Below are positions 24,560 to 34,190 of a DNA stretch of 64,000 bases, in pieces (the stretch's first letter is position 1; every line of letters begins with the position of its first letter). Source of the DNA: Urechidicola vernalis (GTDB taxonomy: Bacteria > Bacteroidota > Bacteroidia > Flavobacteriales > Flavobacteriaceae); contig NZ_JAVRHV010000002.1 of the NCBI RefSeq assembly GCF_031846385.1, positions 310,001 through 374,000 of the forward strand. Direction: 5' to 3'. The translations under genes were made by a program, and so were the position numbers. The notes under the pieces were generated by a model. The model ran no database searches and was not told the DNA's origin. It saw only the letters and a program-made list of their open reading frames with translations.

Positions 24560-25663
24560 ATGCTAAAACAATTTTTCTGGATGTGCTCTGGCGCAGACAC
24601 CGATATATTAGAAAGTTCATCCAAATCTGAACAACATAAATTTGCTGGAATTGGCGGCACTGTTTTTTTTACAGCAGTGATGGCTTCAATTGCTGGCAGT
24701 TACGCCTTATATACGGTTTTTGACAATCCATATTTGGCAGTGTTCTTTGGGTTGATTTGGGGTTTACTTATTTTTAATTTAGATCGATTTATAGTTTCTA
24801 CACTTAAAAAAAGTGATAATAAATGGAAAGAAATTATGCAGGCAACACCTCGTATTATTTTAGCCATTATTATTGCCGTTGTAATTGCAAAACCGTTGGA
24901 ATTAAAAATATTTGAAAAAGAAATAGATCAGGTTTTGCTTGAAGAAAAGAACGAACTCACCTTAGCCAACAAAGCACAAATAGCGAATCAATTTACCCCT
25001 CAGATTAATGCATTAAATACTGAAATTACGCAATTAAAAGATGAGATAGATGCTAAGGAACAAGCAGTAGATACTTTATACGAAACCTACATTGCCGAAG
25101 CAGAAGGTAGAAAAGGAACAAAATTATTAGGAAAAGGTCCGGTTTATAAGGAAAAAAGAGAGAAACACGATGCTCAACTTTCTGAGTTAAAAGATTTAAA
25201 AGAAGCCAATAAGGAAAAAATAACAGAGAAAGAAGCACAAATTGCCTCGCTTATTTCAGAACAGAAAGATCAAGAAGCGACAACGCAACCTATCATTGAT
25301 GGGTTCGATGGATTGATGGCACGTATCAATGCCTTAGATAAATTACCTTGGCTACCTTCTTTCTTTATATTCTTGCTTTTCTTAGCAATAGAAACCTCAC
25401 CTATTTTAGCAAAACTTATCTCCCCTAAAGGCGAATATGATTTTAAATTGCAAGATCAAGAAAATGCCGTTAAAACCTGGGTAGAACAAAAAGTACATCA
25501 AAGAGCGCAAGTCCTAAAAACGGATATGCAACTAAATGAAGAAATTTATTCTGATTTAACCGAGGAAGAAGAACTGTACAACTACAAGCGCAAAAAAGCG
25601 AGAGAATTATTACAGCAACAAGCAGACTCCTTTCATGCCAGTCAACAAAAAATAATTCGGTAA
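24560..25663 (+). CDS. DUF4407 membrane protein with coiled coil
   Basis: A 367-residue integral membrane protein of the DUF4407 family, function unknown. Membrane segments are near the N-terminus (FFTAVMASIAGSYALYTVF; LAVFFGLIWGLLIFNLDRF; IILAIIIAVVIAKPLEL) and late (WLPSFFIFLLFLAIETSPILA). Between them is a roughly 110-residue charged coiled coil. The motif LDRFIVS after the second helix is characteristic. I chose the ATG at 24560 (MLKQFFWMCSGADTDIL), where family members begin, over a GTG at 24530. It is convergent with the S37 peptidase gene, 10 bases away. Confidence 0.82.
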   Translation: MLKQFFWMCSGADTDILESSSKSEQHKFAGIGGTVFFTAVMASIAGSYALYTVFDNPYLAVFFGLIWGLLIFNLDRFIVSTLKKSDNKWKEIMQATPRIILAIIIAVVIAKPLELKIFEKEIDQVLLEEKNELTLANKAQIANQFTPQINALNTEITQLKDEIDAKEQAVDTLYETYIAEAEGRKGTKLLGKGPVYKEKREKHDAQLSELKDLKEANKEKITEKEAQIASLISEQKDQEATTQPIIDGFDGLMARINALDKLPWLPSFFIFLLFLAIETSPILAKLISPKGEYDFKLQDQENAVKTWVEQKVHQRAQVLKTDMQLNEEIYSDLTEEEELYNYKRKKARELLQQQADSFHASQQKIIR

Positions 25664-25673
25664 TTTTTTAATA

Positions 25674-26987
25674 TTATTCGTTTAGATACAATTTGGTACC
25701 ACCCAGCCATTCTTGTATCTGCTTATATATTTTATTCTGGTCTTCTTCAGAAAAATCTTTAATTCTAGTGGCATGACTTCCTCCTTTTAGAACCATTTTT
25801 AAAGCATCAACTTCTTTATTAGGATTTGGTGCACAGGCATACCAAGGGTCTACTTCGCCATAGATATACACTAATTTATCTCCCTTGGTTTCAATATATT
25901 CCCTTACTTCTTTTATGTAATTAGAATTGTAATTCATCTCTACTCCTTTGGGTGCAAATCGCATATTAGAACTAGATTTTACAATACTCAATAAATCCTT
26001 CAGTGGTTCCAATTCAAATCCATAATAACCCAACTCTATCATATGCTGATAAAACGAAGGCAATGCGTTATCAATCCCTGCATCACTATACACCCAAAAA
26101 CCAACTACATTATTTATATGCGTTGCCACCTCTAGGGCATTGGATTCCTTGGTTGGAATTTCTTCACATTTTCCTCCCCATTGTAAAAATGAAAATGGGT
26201 ATTCTAGTACTGCATATTCCAATGCTTCTTCCAAGGATAATTCTGTGAATTCATATTTTTTCTCTTTCATATAATCAGCCAAAACTGGTAATATCTCCTC
26301 CTTTCGTTCTAAAATCATTCTTTGAGTATCAAACAATGAAATATCACAAATATCCGCACCCAACATATTGATATGATTGATGGTTCTCACATCCTCTCTT
26401 GTGTTAATTAATGGAGCGACATACGGCACACCCACGTCCATATCATCTGGATATTTTGACTTATACATCATCACATTTTCACCTCCCTTACTAATACCCG
26501 TACTCATCCATTTATTCTTATATATTTTTTTCAGTTGTGTACTTACAGCATGGTAATCTGCTAAGGCATTGTCATTGGTTAAATAGTTCCAAGGAATAGA
26601 ATCTGGTCTCGATTTCCCATAGAATCTGTACTCAACTAGCACTTGATTCATATGAAATACCTTACTCAATTCATAGGTGTTATTTCTTGCGGCATAACCT
26701 GTAGTGATTAACAAATTTGGTTGCTCATACCCGGCATGTGAAATAAAAATATGATGCTCAAAAGTACCATCCTCAGGTTTGCTATGATCTAATGGCTGTT
26801 GAATTGTAAGTTCATAACGCTCCGAAAAATGATCTTTTGCTCCAAGAGAATCAATAACTGCATTCGGAAATAAAACCATTAATTGTTCTTTGAATGATAA
26901 TTGATCAATTGAATTTGATTCTGATTTACATGAATTACTTAAAAGTAAAACCACAGTTGCTGCTAAAAGAATAGATAATTTTTTCAT
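25674..26987 (-). CDS. S37-type (PS-10) serine aminopeptidase, lipoprotein
   Basis: Probable tripeptidyl aminopeptidase of the PS-10/S37 family. The 437 residues start with a lipoprotein signal (VVLLLSNSC, Cys at about 20). The N-terminal sheet ELTIQQPLDHSKPEDGTFEHHIF is typical, followed by nucleophile motif TGISKGGENVM (Ser). A C-terminal VYIYGEVDPWYACA supplies the Asp and GGSHATRI the His. It should act at the cell surface or in the periplasm on oligopeptides. It is transcribed divergently from the hydroxy-amino-acid operon starting at 27109, with which it shares a 121-base intergenic region, so a link to peptide use is plausible. Confidence 0.82.
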   Translation of the reverse strand: MKKLSILLAATVVLLLSNSCKSESNSIDQLSFKEQLMVLFPNAVIDSLGAKDHFSERYELTIQQPLDHSKPEDGTFEHHIFISHAGYEQPNLLITTGYAARNNTYELSKVFHMNQVLVEYRFYGKSRPDSIPWNYLTNDNALADYHAVSTQLKKIYKNKWMSTGISKGGENVMMYKSKYPDDMDVGVPYVAPLINTREDVRTINHINMLGADICDISLFDTQRMILERKEEILPVLADYMKEKKYEFTELSLEEALEYAVLEYPFSFLQWGGKCEEIPTKESNALEVATHINNVVGFWVYSDAGIDNALPSFYQHMIELGYYGFELEPLKDLLSIVKSSSNMRFAPKGVEMNYNSNYIKEVREYIETKGDKLVYIYGEVDPWYACAPNPNKEVDALKMVLKGGSHATRIKDFSEEDQNKIYKQIQEWLGGTKLYLNE

Positions 26988-27096
26988 GTGATAAATTTAA
27001 TTCAACTTCTCAGGCCTAATCGATATATATTTATCCTACATCAATACACTTTTAACCAATAATTGATTAATAATTTATTATATCTCCTCTTTTCAA

Positions 27097-27104
27097 TATT
27101 TTTG
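27097..27104 (+). promoter_or_regulatory. Probable promoter -7 element of the 27109-41044 operon
   Basis: TATTTTTG is a full TAnnTTTG match ending only 4 bases before the ATG at 27109, so the transcript would be leaderless or nearly so. A TTG exists but at 31 bases, outside the usual range. Confidence 0.45.
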
Positions 27105-27108
27105 GTAG

Positions 27109-28068
27109 ATGAACAATATAGTACAAATCTCAAACGATTTTATTGAAAGCAACACGGATTTCTCTGAACTGATTCAGCAAATAGGGTCTTATTTCAAACA
27201 AAATGAGGTCTTGGTTCCCATGCGCCATCATCACGATTTTCCAAATCCAAAAGTAAATTCAGATTCTACTTTACTTTTAATGCCTGCTTGGAATCCAAGT
27301 AAAGATGCAGGTGTTAAAGTGGTAACGGTAAGTCCAGAAAACGGGCAATTTGACTTACCATCCATACAGGGCACTTATATCTATTTAGACGCTACAAAAG
27401 GTGGGGTAAAAGCCATCATCGAAGCGAAAAGTTTGACCGTAAAAAGAACGGCTGCGGCTTCGGCATTGGCTTCGAAATATTTGTCAAGAAAAGATGCCTC
27501 TACATTATTAATGATTGGTACAGGCGCATTATCCATTAACCTGATTAAGGCACATGCTTCGGTTAGACCGATAAAAGATGTGTTTGTTTGGGGTCGAAAT
27601 TTTCAAAAGGCACAAGATATTTGTTACGCATTAAAAGCGGAAGATTTTAATTGTACACCCATAGAAACCATTGAACAAAAAATAAGTGAGGTAACTATTA
27701 TTTCTTGTGCAACCTTATCAAAATCACCTCTTGTATTTGGTGCAAAACTACAACCAGGACAACATCTCGATTTGGTTGGTGCCTATAAAAAAGATATGCG
27801 CGAAGCCGACAATGATGCTATTAAAAAAGCAACTGTTTTTGTAGACACTTTTCAAGGTGGATTAAAAGAAAGTGGAGATATCGTAATTCCAATTGCAGAA
27901 GGTATCATTTCTGAAAGTGATATTAAGGCAGATCTGTTTTCTCTTACCACAAATACTCATGTTGGAAGAAAAACAAATAATGAAATAACGCTATTCAAAT
28001 CCGTTGGACATGCTTTAGAAGATTTGGCAGCCGCTTCGTATTATTATAAAAAGTTTACAAATGAATAA
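27109..28068 (+). CDS. Ornithine cyclodeaminase/mu-crystallin family reductase, probable pyrroline-2-carboxylate reductase
   Basis: NAD(P)H-dependent enzyme of 319 residues in the OCD/mu-crystallin family. The Rossmann loop MIGTGALS (about 142-149) and the substrate-binding KGGVKAIIEAKSLTVKRTAAASALASKYL segment are present. In this family Delta1-pyrroline-2-carboxylate reductases make L-proline, and these are commonly encoded beside trans-3-hydroxy-L-proline dehydratases. Here the next gene, overlapping by 8 bases, is such a dehydratase, which is the basis for the assignment. Ornithine cyclodeaminase or another ketimine reductase remains possible. Cytoplasmic; first gene of the operon. Confidence 0.8.
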   Translation: MNNIVQISNDFIESNTDFSELIQQIGSYFKQNEVLVPMRHHHDFPNPKVNSDSTLLLMPAWNPSKDAGVKVVTVSPENGQFDLPSIQGTYIYLDATKGGVKAIIEAKSLTVKRTAAASALASKYLSRKDASTLLMIGTGALSINLIKAHASVRPIKDVFVWGRNFQKAQDICYALKAEDFNCTPIETIEQKISEVTIISCATLSKSPLVFGAKLQPGQHLDLVGAYKKDMREADNDAIKKATVFVDTFQGGLKESGDIVIPIAEGIISESDIKADLFSLTTNTHVGRKTNNEITLFKSVGHALEDLAAASYYYKKFTNE

Positions 28069-29128
28069 AACTTACCAAAACATACTTCAAAAAACAACAT
28101 TAAACATGGCCAAGGATTGGCTACAAATCAAAACAATCGACATGCACACAGGAGGTGAACCTCTGCGTGTTATACTTGATGGCTTTCCTGAATTGAAAGG
28201 AAACTCCGTTTTAGATTACAGAAGATATTGTAAAGATAATTTTGACGAATTACGAACTGCCTTGATGTTTGAACCTAGAGGACACGCCGATATGTACGGT
28301 TGTATTCTTACTCCTCCAAACGATGACGAGGGTGATTTTGGAATTATATTTTTACATAACGAAGGCTACTCTACCATGTGTGGTCATGCCATTATTGCGA
28401 TTTCAACCTTAGCCATTCAAATGAATTGGATTGCTATTAAAGAAGGAGAAAATATATTAAAAATTGATGCTCCTTGTGGAAGAATTACTTCTTTTGCAAA
28501 CGTTGAAAATGGAAAAGTTACTGGAGTCAAATTTCATTGTGTTCCTAGTTTTGTGGTTGGACTAGATTATAAAACGAACATAGAAGGTATTGGTGAAGTA
28601 ATATATGATCTTGCATATGGCGGTGCTTTTTACGCTTATGTAGACATGGCTAAAAACAAGTTTGATTTTGATCTGAGCCCGGCTAGTTATAAGAATTTAA
28701 TTAAAACAGGCATGGATATAAAACATGCTGTAATGGAATCAAACTCCGAAATCAATCACCCGATTGAAGATGATTTAAGTTTTTTATACGGGACTATTTT
28801 TATAGATAATACAAAGCAAAATTCGGGTAGTGATAGTAGAAACGTTTGCATTTTTGCCGAAGGCGAAGTAGATAGATGCCCAACTGGTTCAGGTGTTTCA
28901 GGAAGAATGGCAATTCATAAAGCGCAAAATGAAATTAACATTGGAGAAACAATGACCATAGAAAGTATAACTGACTCCGTTTTTAAAGGGTCCGTAATAT
29001 CTGAAATTGACTATGGACCGTTTAAGGCTGTAATTCCACAAGTAGAAGGAACAGCCCATATAACAGGCACGCATACCTTTGCAATAGATCCTAATGACCC
29101 AATGAAAAATGGGTTTATTTTAAGATAA
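28061..29128 (+). CDS. Probable trans-3-hydroxy-L-proline dehydratase (proline racemase superfamily)
   Basis: Dehydrates trans-3-hydroxy-L-proline to Delta1-pyrroline-2-carboxylate. The protein has the proline racemase fold: MHTGGEPLRV near residue 28, EPRGHADMYG at 71-80, and the first catalytic cysteine in STMCGHA (Cys107). At the second catalytic position, DRCPTGSG has Thr275 where racemases and 4-hydroxyproline epimerases have Cys (PCGTG). This Cys/Thr pair is the known mark of the dehydratases, including human L3HYPDH. A second possible start is the Met at codon 16 (28106). It overlaps the preceding reductase gene and is 1 base from the next gene. Confidence 0.83.
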   Translation: MNKTYQNILQKTTLNMAKDWLQIKTIDMHTGGEPLRVILDGFPELKGNSVLDYRRYCKDNFDELRTALMFEPRGHADMYGCILTPPNDDEGDFGIIFLHNEGYSTMCGHAIIAISTLAIQMNWIAIKEGENILKIDAPCGRITSFANVENGKVTGVKFHCVPSFVVGLDYKTNIEGIGEVIYDLAYGGAFYAYVDMAKNKFDFDLSPASYKNLIKTGMDIKHAVMESNSEINHPIEDDLSFLYGTIFIDNTKQNSGSDSRNVCIFAEGEVDRCPTGSGVSGRMAIHKAQNEINIGETMTIESITDSVFKGSVISEIDYGPFKAVIPQVEGTAHITGTHTFAIDPNDPMKNGFILR

Positions 29129-29129
29129 A

Positions 29130-31124
29130 ATGATGAAACAACTATTCATAATTCTTATCAGTTTGGTTTTGATTAATTGTTCAAAACATCAAACAACAAA
29201 TAAGTTTTCGACATCTCAAATTCATGATGTCTTAAATTATAATGGAAGTCCATCATCAAAATCTGACAAATCAATGTTAATGTTTTCGGACCAAGGTTCG
29301 TGGTTTGCATTTAGTTTTCCGGATAGCATTCCAGATTTTGGTGGCTTTACAGGTCCTTTTTTAATGACACAAGACAATGGTGTTTGGTTAAGCCCTTCTT
29401 CATTGCAGTTTACAATTAAAAATGAATCAAATGAAATAGTACCTTTTCAAAATTTAAAAACTAGAAGTTACAATAGCCATTTAGAACAAAAATATAATTA
29501 CAAAGAAGTTTCTATAAAACAAACTTTGGTTTTTAGTTCTGGCCATACAGCACTTACCACCACCGAATTAAAAAACACGAGTAATAAAACAAGTATTCTG
29601 TCTATATCTATAAACGGAAAAGCATCATTCATAAACGGACTTGAGTTCAAATCTGAAGGGAATCAAATCACAATCAATTCTGAAAGAACGAATGCCATTG
29701 GTCATTATATTTTACCATTTACGATCGAAAATATTGACTCAAAATCTGGAGCCTATTCAACAGAACAAATTCAAATTAAACTTGAGCCCGGTCAATCCGA
29801 AAAATTTGAAGTTGTTCAGTCATTTATATTTCCTGAATATTCTTGGAAAGAAGAATTAAACGCTATAGAATCTTCAAGTTTTAATGCCGTTTTATCCAGT
29901 CGAATCTTAGAAAAGGAAAAAGAATTGGAACTACTTATTTCAAAATTGAATCCTAGTTTTAGAAATAACACCTACGAACAGGTTCTAACAAAAGCGCATT
30001 TAACGCTTCAAAACAATTGGCGTGTTCCTTCGGGTGAAATTAAATACGAGGGTCTATTTCCTAGTTATCATTATAAATGGTTTCAAGGTTTTTGGTCTTG
30101 GGATTCTTGGAAACATGCAGTTGGATTATCATATTACAACACAGAATTAGCAAAAGATCAAATAAAATTGATGTTTGAATTTCAAAAAGAAGATGGTTTT
30201 ATTGTTGATTGCGTATATAGAGATAATCGAATTGAAGAACATAATTACAGAGATACAAAACCACCACTATCTGCCTGGGCAGTTGCAAAAATTTATGAAA
30301 AAGATGGCGACATGGAGTTTGTAAAATATATGTATCCTAAACTTATAAAATATCACGAATGGTGGTATGCTAAAAGAGATCACGATAAGGATGGTTTGTG
30401 TGAATATGGTTCTACAGACGGTACTTTAATTGCCGCAAAGTGGGAAAGTGGTATGGACAACGCAATTAGATTTGACGATTCAAAAATTCTAAAAAATGAG
30501 GAAGGAGCTTATTCTTTAGATCAAGAATCAGTAGATTTAAATGCCTATTTACATGCTGAAAAATTATACTTAGCACAACTTTCAAAAGTATTGGGTATTG
30601 GTGATGAAACCAATTTTAATCTTGAAGCCAAGAAACTAAAAGAACAAATTCAAACACAGTTTTACGATTCTGAAGATGGTTGGTTTTACGATACTACTTT
30701 AGACGGAGAAACTTTCATAAAAGGAGAAGGCAGTGAAGGGTGGACCCCATTATGGGCAAACTCCGCAACTCAAAAACAAGCAGAATCGGTAAAAGAAAAA
30801 ATGATGAACCCTTCGAAATTTTTTACAAATGTCCCTTTCCAAACTATGAGTGCCGATCATGAGAAATTTGACCCATTACGTGGGTACTGGCGAGGGCCAA
30901 ATTGGCTAGACCAAGCCTATTTTGGCGTACGTGGATTGAAAAATTACGGATTCAATGCAGAGGCAGAAAAAGCAACAGTTCAAATATTTAAAGGCGCTAA
31001 TGGATTGTTAGATAAAGGTTCACCTATTAGAGAAAACTATCACCCTTTAACTGGAGAAGGATTGCATGCAAAAAACTTTAGTTGGAGTGCAGCTCATATT
31101 ATTATGTTACTTTTAGAAGAATAA
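29130..31124 (+). CDS. GH63-like (YgjK-type) alpha-glucosidase, lipoprotein
   Basis: A 664-residue glycoside hydrolase with an (alpha/alpha)6 barrel related to GH63 and mannosylglycerate-hydrolase-like enzymes. The lipoprotein signal is IILISLVLINC (Cys about 17), placing it in the periplasm or at the surface. An N-terminal beta-sandwich (about 30-260) precedes the barrel. Barrel motifs include WFQGFWSWDSWKHA and WESGMDNAIRFD, the latter holding the putative general acid Asp443, with a late YRGPNWLDQ-like RGYWRGPNWLD. GH63 enzymes cleave alpha-1,2- or alpha-1,3-linked glucose. E. coli YgjK is, from memory, selective for Glc-alpha-1,2-Gal, the collagen disaccharide linkage. Its stop codon overlaps the next start (TAATG). 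Confidence 0.75.
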   Translation: MMKQLFIILISLVLINCSKHQTTNKFSTSQIHDVLNYNGSPSSKSDKSMLMFSDQGSWFAFSFPDSIPDFGGFTGPFLMTQDNGVWLSPSSLQFTIKNESNEIVPFQNLKTRSYNSHLEQKYNYKEVSIKQTLVFSSGHTALTTTELKNTSNKTSILSISINGKASFINGLEFKSEGNQITINSERTNAIGHYILPFTIENIDSKSGAYSTEQIQIKLEPGQSEKFEVVQSFIFPEYSWKEELNAIESSSFNAVLSSRILEKEKELELLISKLNPSFRNNTYEQVLTKAHLTLQNNWRVPSGEIKYEGLFPSYHYKWFQGFWSWDSWKHAVGLSYYNTELAKDQIKLMFEFQKEDGFIVDCVYRDNRIEEHNYRDTKPPLSAWAVAKIYEKDGDMEFVKYMYPKLIKYHEWWYAKRDHDKDGLCEYGSTDGTLIAAKWESGMDNAIRFDDSKILKNEEGAYSLDQESVDLNAYLHAEKLYLAQLSKVLGIGDETNFNLEAKKLKEQIQTQFYDSEDGWFYDTTLDGETFIKGEGSEGWTPLWANSATQKQAESVKEKMMNPSKFFTNVPFQTMSADHEKFDPLRGYWRGPNWLDQAYFGVRGLKNYGFNAEAEKATVQIFKGANGLLDKGSPIRENYHPLTGEGLHAKNFSWSAAHIIMLLLEE

Positions 31125-34100
31125 TGAACGATTACAACACCATAAAAATTAGACTCGATGAGGCAAAAGGCATTTTATCAGATTTGTATAAAATTGATGG
31201 TGAACTTTCTACCTTACCCGGAGAACTCGATTTCAATTTTAGAGTTAAGACTCCGAATTCCGAGGGATATATTTTAAAAGTATCTAGACCAGATGAAAAT
31301 TTAGAACACCTCGACTTTCAAACACAGTTGTTAGAATTTGTTCAACAGAATAATACTGTTCATTCTCCCGCTGTATATAAAGATTGCCAGGGAAATAGCA
31401 TTTCAACAATTGAAGATTCTAATGGTAACAAACGATTTGTACGACTCTTATCATGGATATCAGGGCGAATGTATATCGATGTTAATCCACAGACAAATAA
31501 CTTACGTGAACAATTGGGTAATTATTGTGGAAGACTCTCTACCGCATTAAAAGATTATTCACATTCATATGAAAGTTTCGATTTTGCGTGGGATGTTGCG
31601 CAATCTCTTTGGACCAAAGATTTTAATAATTTATTTGAAGGAGACGAATTTGAAATTGCCACTTATTTTCAAACGATATTCGAAAATCAACAAGAATCTT
31701 ATCATAATCTGAGAAAACAGGTAGTTCATAACGATGCTAATTATGACAATGTTGTGGTTTCAGAAGATATTCTAAATCCCAAAATCTCTTCAGTAATAGA
31801 CTTTGGAGATACCATAAAAACACAGGTAATTAATGACTTAGCTATTGCTTGTGCTTACGCAATCACGAATTTTGAAGACCCATTAGATGCAGCCTTACCG
31901 ATAGTTAAAGGATATCATTCGTCTTATCCAATTTTAGATAAGGAATTAGAACATTTGTACTGTGCTATCGCGATGAGACTGTTAATTTCGGTTGTAAAAT
32001 CTGCCATTAATAAACAAAAAGAGCCAGGTAACACCTATTTACAGCGTAGTGAAAAAGGTGCCTGGGATTTACTTAAAAAATGGAGATTTATTTCACCAGA
32101 TTTTGCGCTTTATAGTTTTAGAAACACATGTGGATTTTCCGCACATCCTAAAGAAAAAGAATTTCAAAATTGGGCAGCGACAACCTCAATAAATACTTCA
32201 GAATTATTTCCTACCATAAATAAAAATGAAATTCACTTATTAGACCTAAGTGTTTCTAGCAAATGGATTGGTCATCAAGAGGAATTTAACGATTTGAATT
32301 TATTTCAGTTTAAAATAGATCGCCTTCAAAAACAACATCCAAAAAAACTAATTGCTGGAGGTTATTTAGAACCCAGACCTATCTACACCTCTTCTGAATA
32401 TGATACCATTGGAAATTATGGCAAAGAAAGTAGAACCATTCATTTAGGTATTGATTTTTGGATACCACCAAGCACACCAGTTCATGCTATTTTAGATGCT
32501 GAAGTAGTAATAGCTACCAACGATAAAGGAGATAAAGAATATGGCGGGTTAATTGTATTAAAACATATTGAAAATAACTTGGAGTTTTATTCGCTATATG
32601 GTCATCTAACCGTCACTTCAGCAACAAAATATACGGTTGGAGAAAAAATTAAAAAAGGAGAAAAAATTGCCGATATTGGGAATTACCCTGAAAACGGAAA
32701 TTGGGCACCACACCTTCACTTTCAATTAATGTTGTCTTTGTTAGATTATAAAATCGATTTTCCAGGAGTGGGATATCATTCGCAAATAGATGTATGGAAA
32801 AGTCTATGTCCAGATCCAAATCTGATATTCAAATCTGAAGTATTAAGTGATTTAAAGACTCCAACTAACCAAGATTTAATCACATATAGAAAAGAACATC
32901 TTGGTAAAAGTTTAAGTTTACAGTATAAAGTACCTATTAAAATGGTTCGAGGTGCTGGGCAATATTTGGCGGATCAATTCGGAAAAAAATATTTAGATAC
33001 CGTGAACAATGTTGCTCATGTTGGACATGAGCATCCAAAAGTTGTTAAAGCCGGTCAAGAACAAATGGCGCTTATCAATACAAATTCGCGGTATTTACAC
33101 GAAAACATCAACGCATTGGCCAAAGAATTGTTAGAAACTTTACCACCAGAATTAAGTGTTTTACACTTTGTTAATTCTGGATCGGAAGCCAATGAATTGG
33201 CCATAAGAATGGTAAAGGCCAATACTGGAGAAAAAGACATCATTGCTAGTGAAGTTGGTTACCACGGAAATGCCAATATGTGTATTGACATCTCTTCTTA
33301 TAAGTTCGACGGAAAAGGAGGTTCGGGTGCTCTAGAACACACACAAATATTTCCTTTACCAGATGCTTTTAGAGGAAAATATAGAGGAAATCAAACAGGT
33401 GAAAAATATGCTGCGGAAGTTCAACAATGTATTGACACAATTCACAATAAAAAACGAGGTGTTGGCGCATTAATCATTGAACCAATTATCTCGTGTGGTG
33501 GACAGATTGAATTACCCGAAGGTTTTTTAGCCAAATCATATGAATATGTTCGTAAGGCTGGAGGATTGTGTATTTCTGATGAAGTACAAACTGGATGCGG
33601 ACGAATGGGTAAAACGTTTTGGGGCTTTCAATTACATAATGTCATTCCTGATATCGTAACCATTGGAAAACCTTTAGGAAATGGCCATCCAATTGCGGCG
33701 GTTGCCTGCACACAAGAAGTTGCTGAAAAATTTGCAAACGGAATGGAGTATTTTAACACCTTTGGAGGCAATCCGGTTTCTTGTGCAATTGGCGCCGAAG
33801 TCCTTAAAACGGTAAAACGTGAAAACTTGCAACAGAATGCTTTGGAAGTTGGTGAGTATCTAAAATCAGAATTGAAAGAACTAACCAAGACTTTTCCTAT
33901 TATAGGAGACGTTCGCGGACAAGGATTATTTCTTGGTATAGAATTGGTCGACGAAGAATTGAATCCACTTGCCGAACAAACTGATTATTTAGCCAACAGA
34001 ATGAAAGACCATGGAATTCTTATGAGTACCGATGGGCCAGATCATAATGTCTTAAAAATTAAACCGCCTATCGTTTTCACCAAAGAGAATGCTAAAGAAT

Positions 34101-34150
34101 TGATCCATTATTTGAAGAAAATTTTCGCTGAAGACTTTATGCAAATTTAA
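31124..34150 (+). CDS. Three-part fusion: APH-type kinase, M23 peptidase, class III aminotransferase-fold lyase
   Basis: A 1008-residue cytoplasmic protein with no signal peptide. Residues 1-340 form an APH-like kinase with catalytic HNDANYDN (Asp204) and DFG (226-228). Residues about 430-560 form an M23 metallopeptidase with intact zinc ligands His440 and Asp444 (HLGID) and His530/His532 (HLH), plus His494. Residues about 590-1008 form a class III PLP enzyme with SGSEAN at 685-690 and Schiff-base Lys849 in TIGKPLGNG. In human cells the kinase and PLP parts correspond to hydroxylysine kinase (HYKK) and 5-phosphohydroxylysine or phosphoethanolamine phospho-lyase. I infer 5-hydroxylysine breakdown to aminoadipate semialdehyde, with ethanolamine as the alternative substrate. 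Start chosen at MNDYNT because of the TAATG overlap. Confidence 0.85.
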   Translation: MNDYNTIKIRLDEAKGILSDLYKIDGELSTLPGELDFNFRVKTPNSEGYILKVSRPDENLEHLDFQTQLLEFVQQNNTVHSPAVYKDCQGNSISTIEDSNGNKRFVRLLSWISGRMYIDVNPQTNNLREQLGNYCGRLSTALKDYSHSYESFDFAWDVAQSLWTKDFNNLFEGDEFEIATYFQTIFENQQESYHNLRKQVVHNDANYDNVVVSEDILNPKISSVIDFGDTIKTQVINDLAIACAYAITNFEDPLDAALPIVKGYHSSYPILDKELEHLYCAIAMRLLISVVKSAINKQKEPGNTYLQRSEKGAWDLLKKWRFISPDFALYSFRNTCGFSAHPKEKEFQNWAATTSINTSELFPTINKNEIHLLDLSVSSKWIGHQEEFNDLNLFQFKIDRLQKQHPKKLIAGGYLEPRPIYTSSEYDTIGNYGKESRTIHLGIDFWIPPSTPVHAILDAEVVIATNDKGDKEYGGLIVLKHIENNLEFYSLYGHLTVTSATKYTVGEKIKKGEKIADIGNYPENGNWAPHLHFQLMLSLLDYKIDFPGVGYHSQIDVWKSLCPDPNLIFKSEVLSDLKTPTNQDLITYRKEHLGKSLSLQYKVPIKMVRGAGQYLADQFGKKYLDTVNNVAHVGHEHPKVVKAGQEQMALINTNSRYLHENINALAKELLETLPPELSVLHFVNSGSEANELAIRMVKANTGEKDIIASEVGYHGNANMCIDISSYKFDGKGGSGALEHTQIFPLPDAFRGKYRGNQTGEKYAAEVQQCIDTIHNKKRGVGALIIEPIISCGGQIELPEGFLAKSYEYVRKAGGLCISDEVQTGCGRMGKTFWGFQLHNVIPDIVTIGKPLGNGHPIAAVACTQEVAEKFANGMEYFNTFGGNPVSCAIGAEVLKTVKRENLQQNALEVGEYLKSELKELTKTFPIIGDVRGQGLFLGIELVDEELNPLAEQTDYLANRMKDHGILMSTDGPDHNVLKIKPPIVFTKENAKELIHYLKKIFAEDFMQI

Positions 34151-34190
34151 CCTTAACTTTATAACTGTTATAAATTCAAAAAAAACTATT

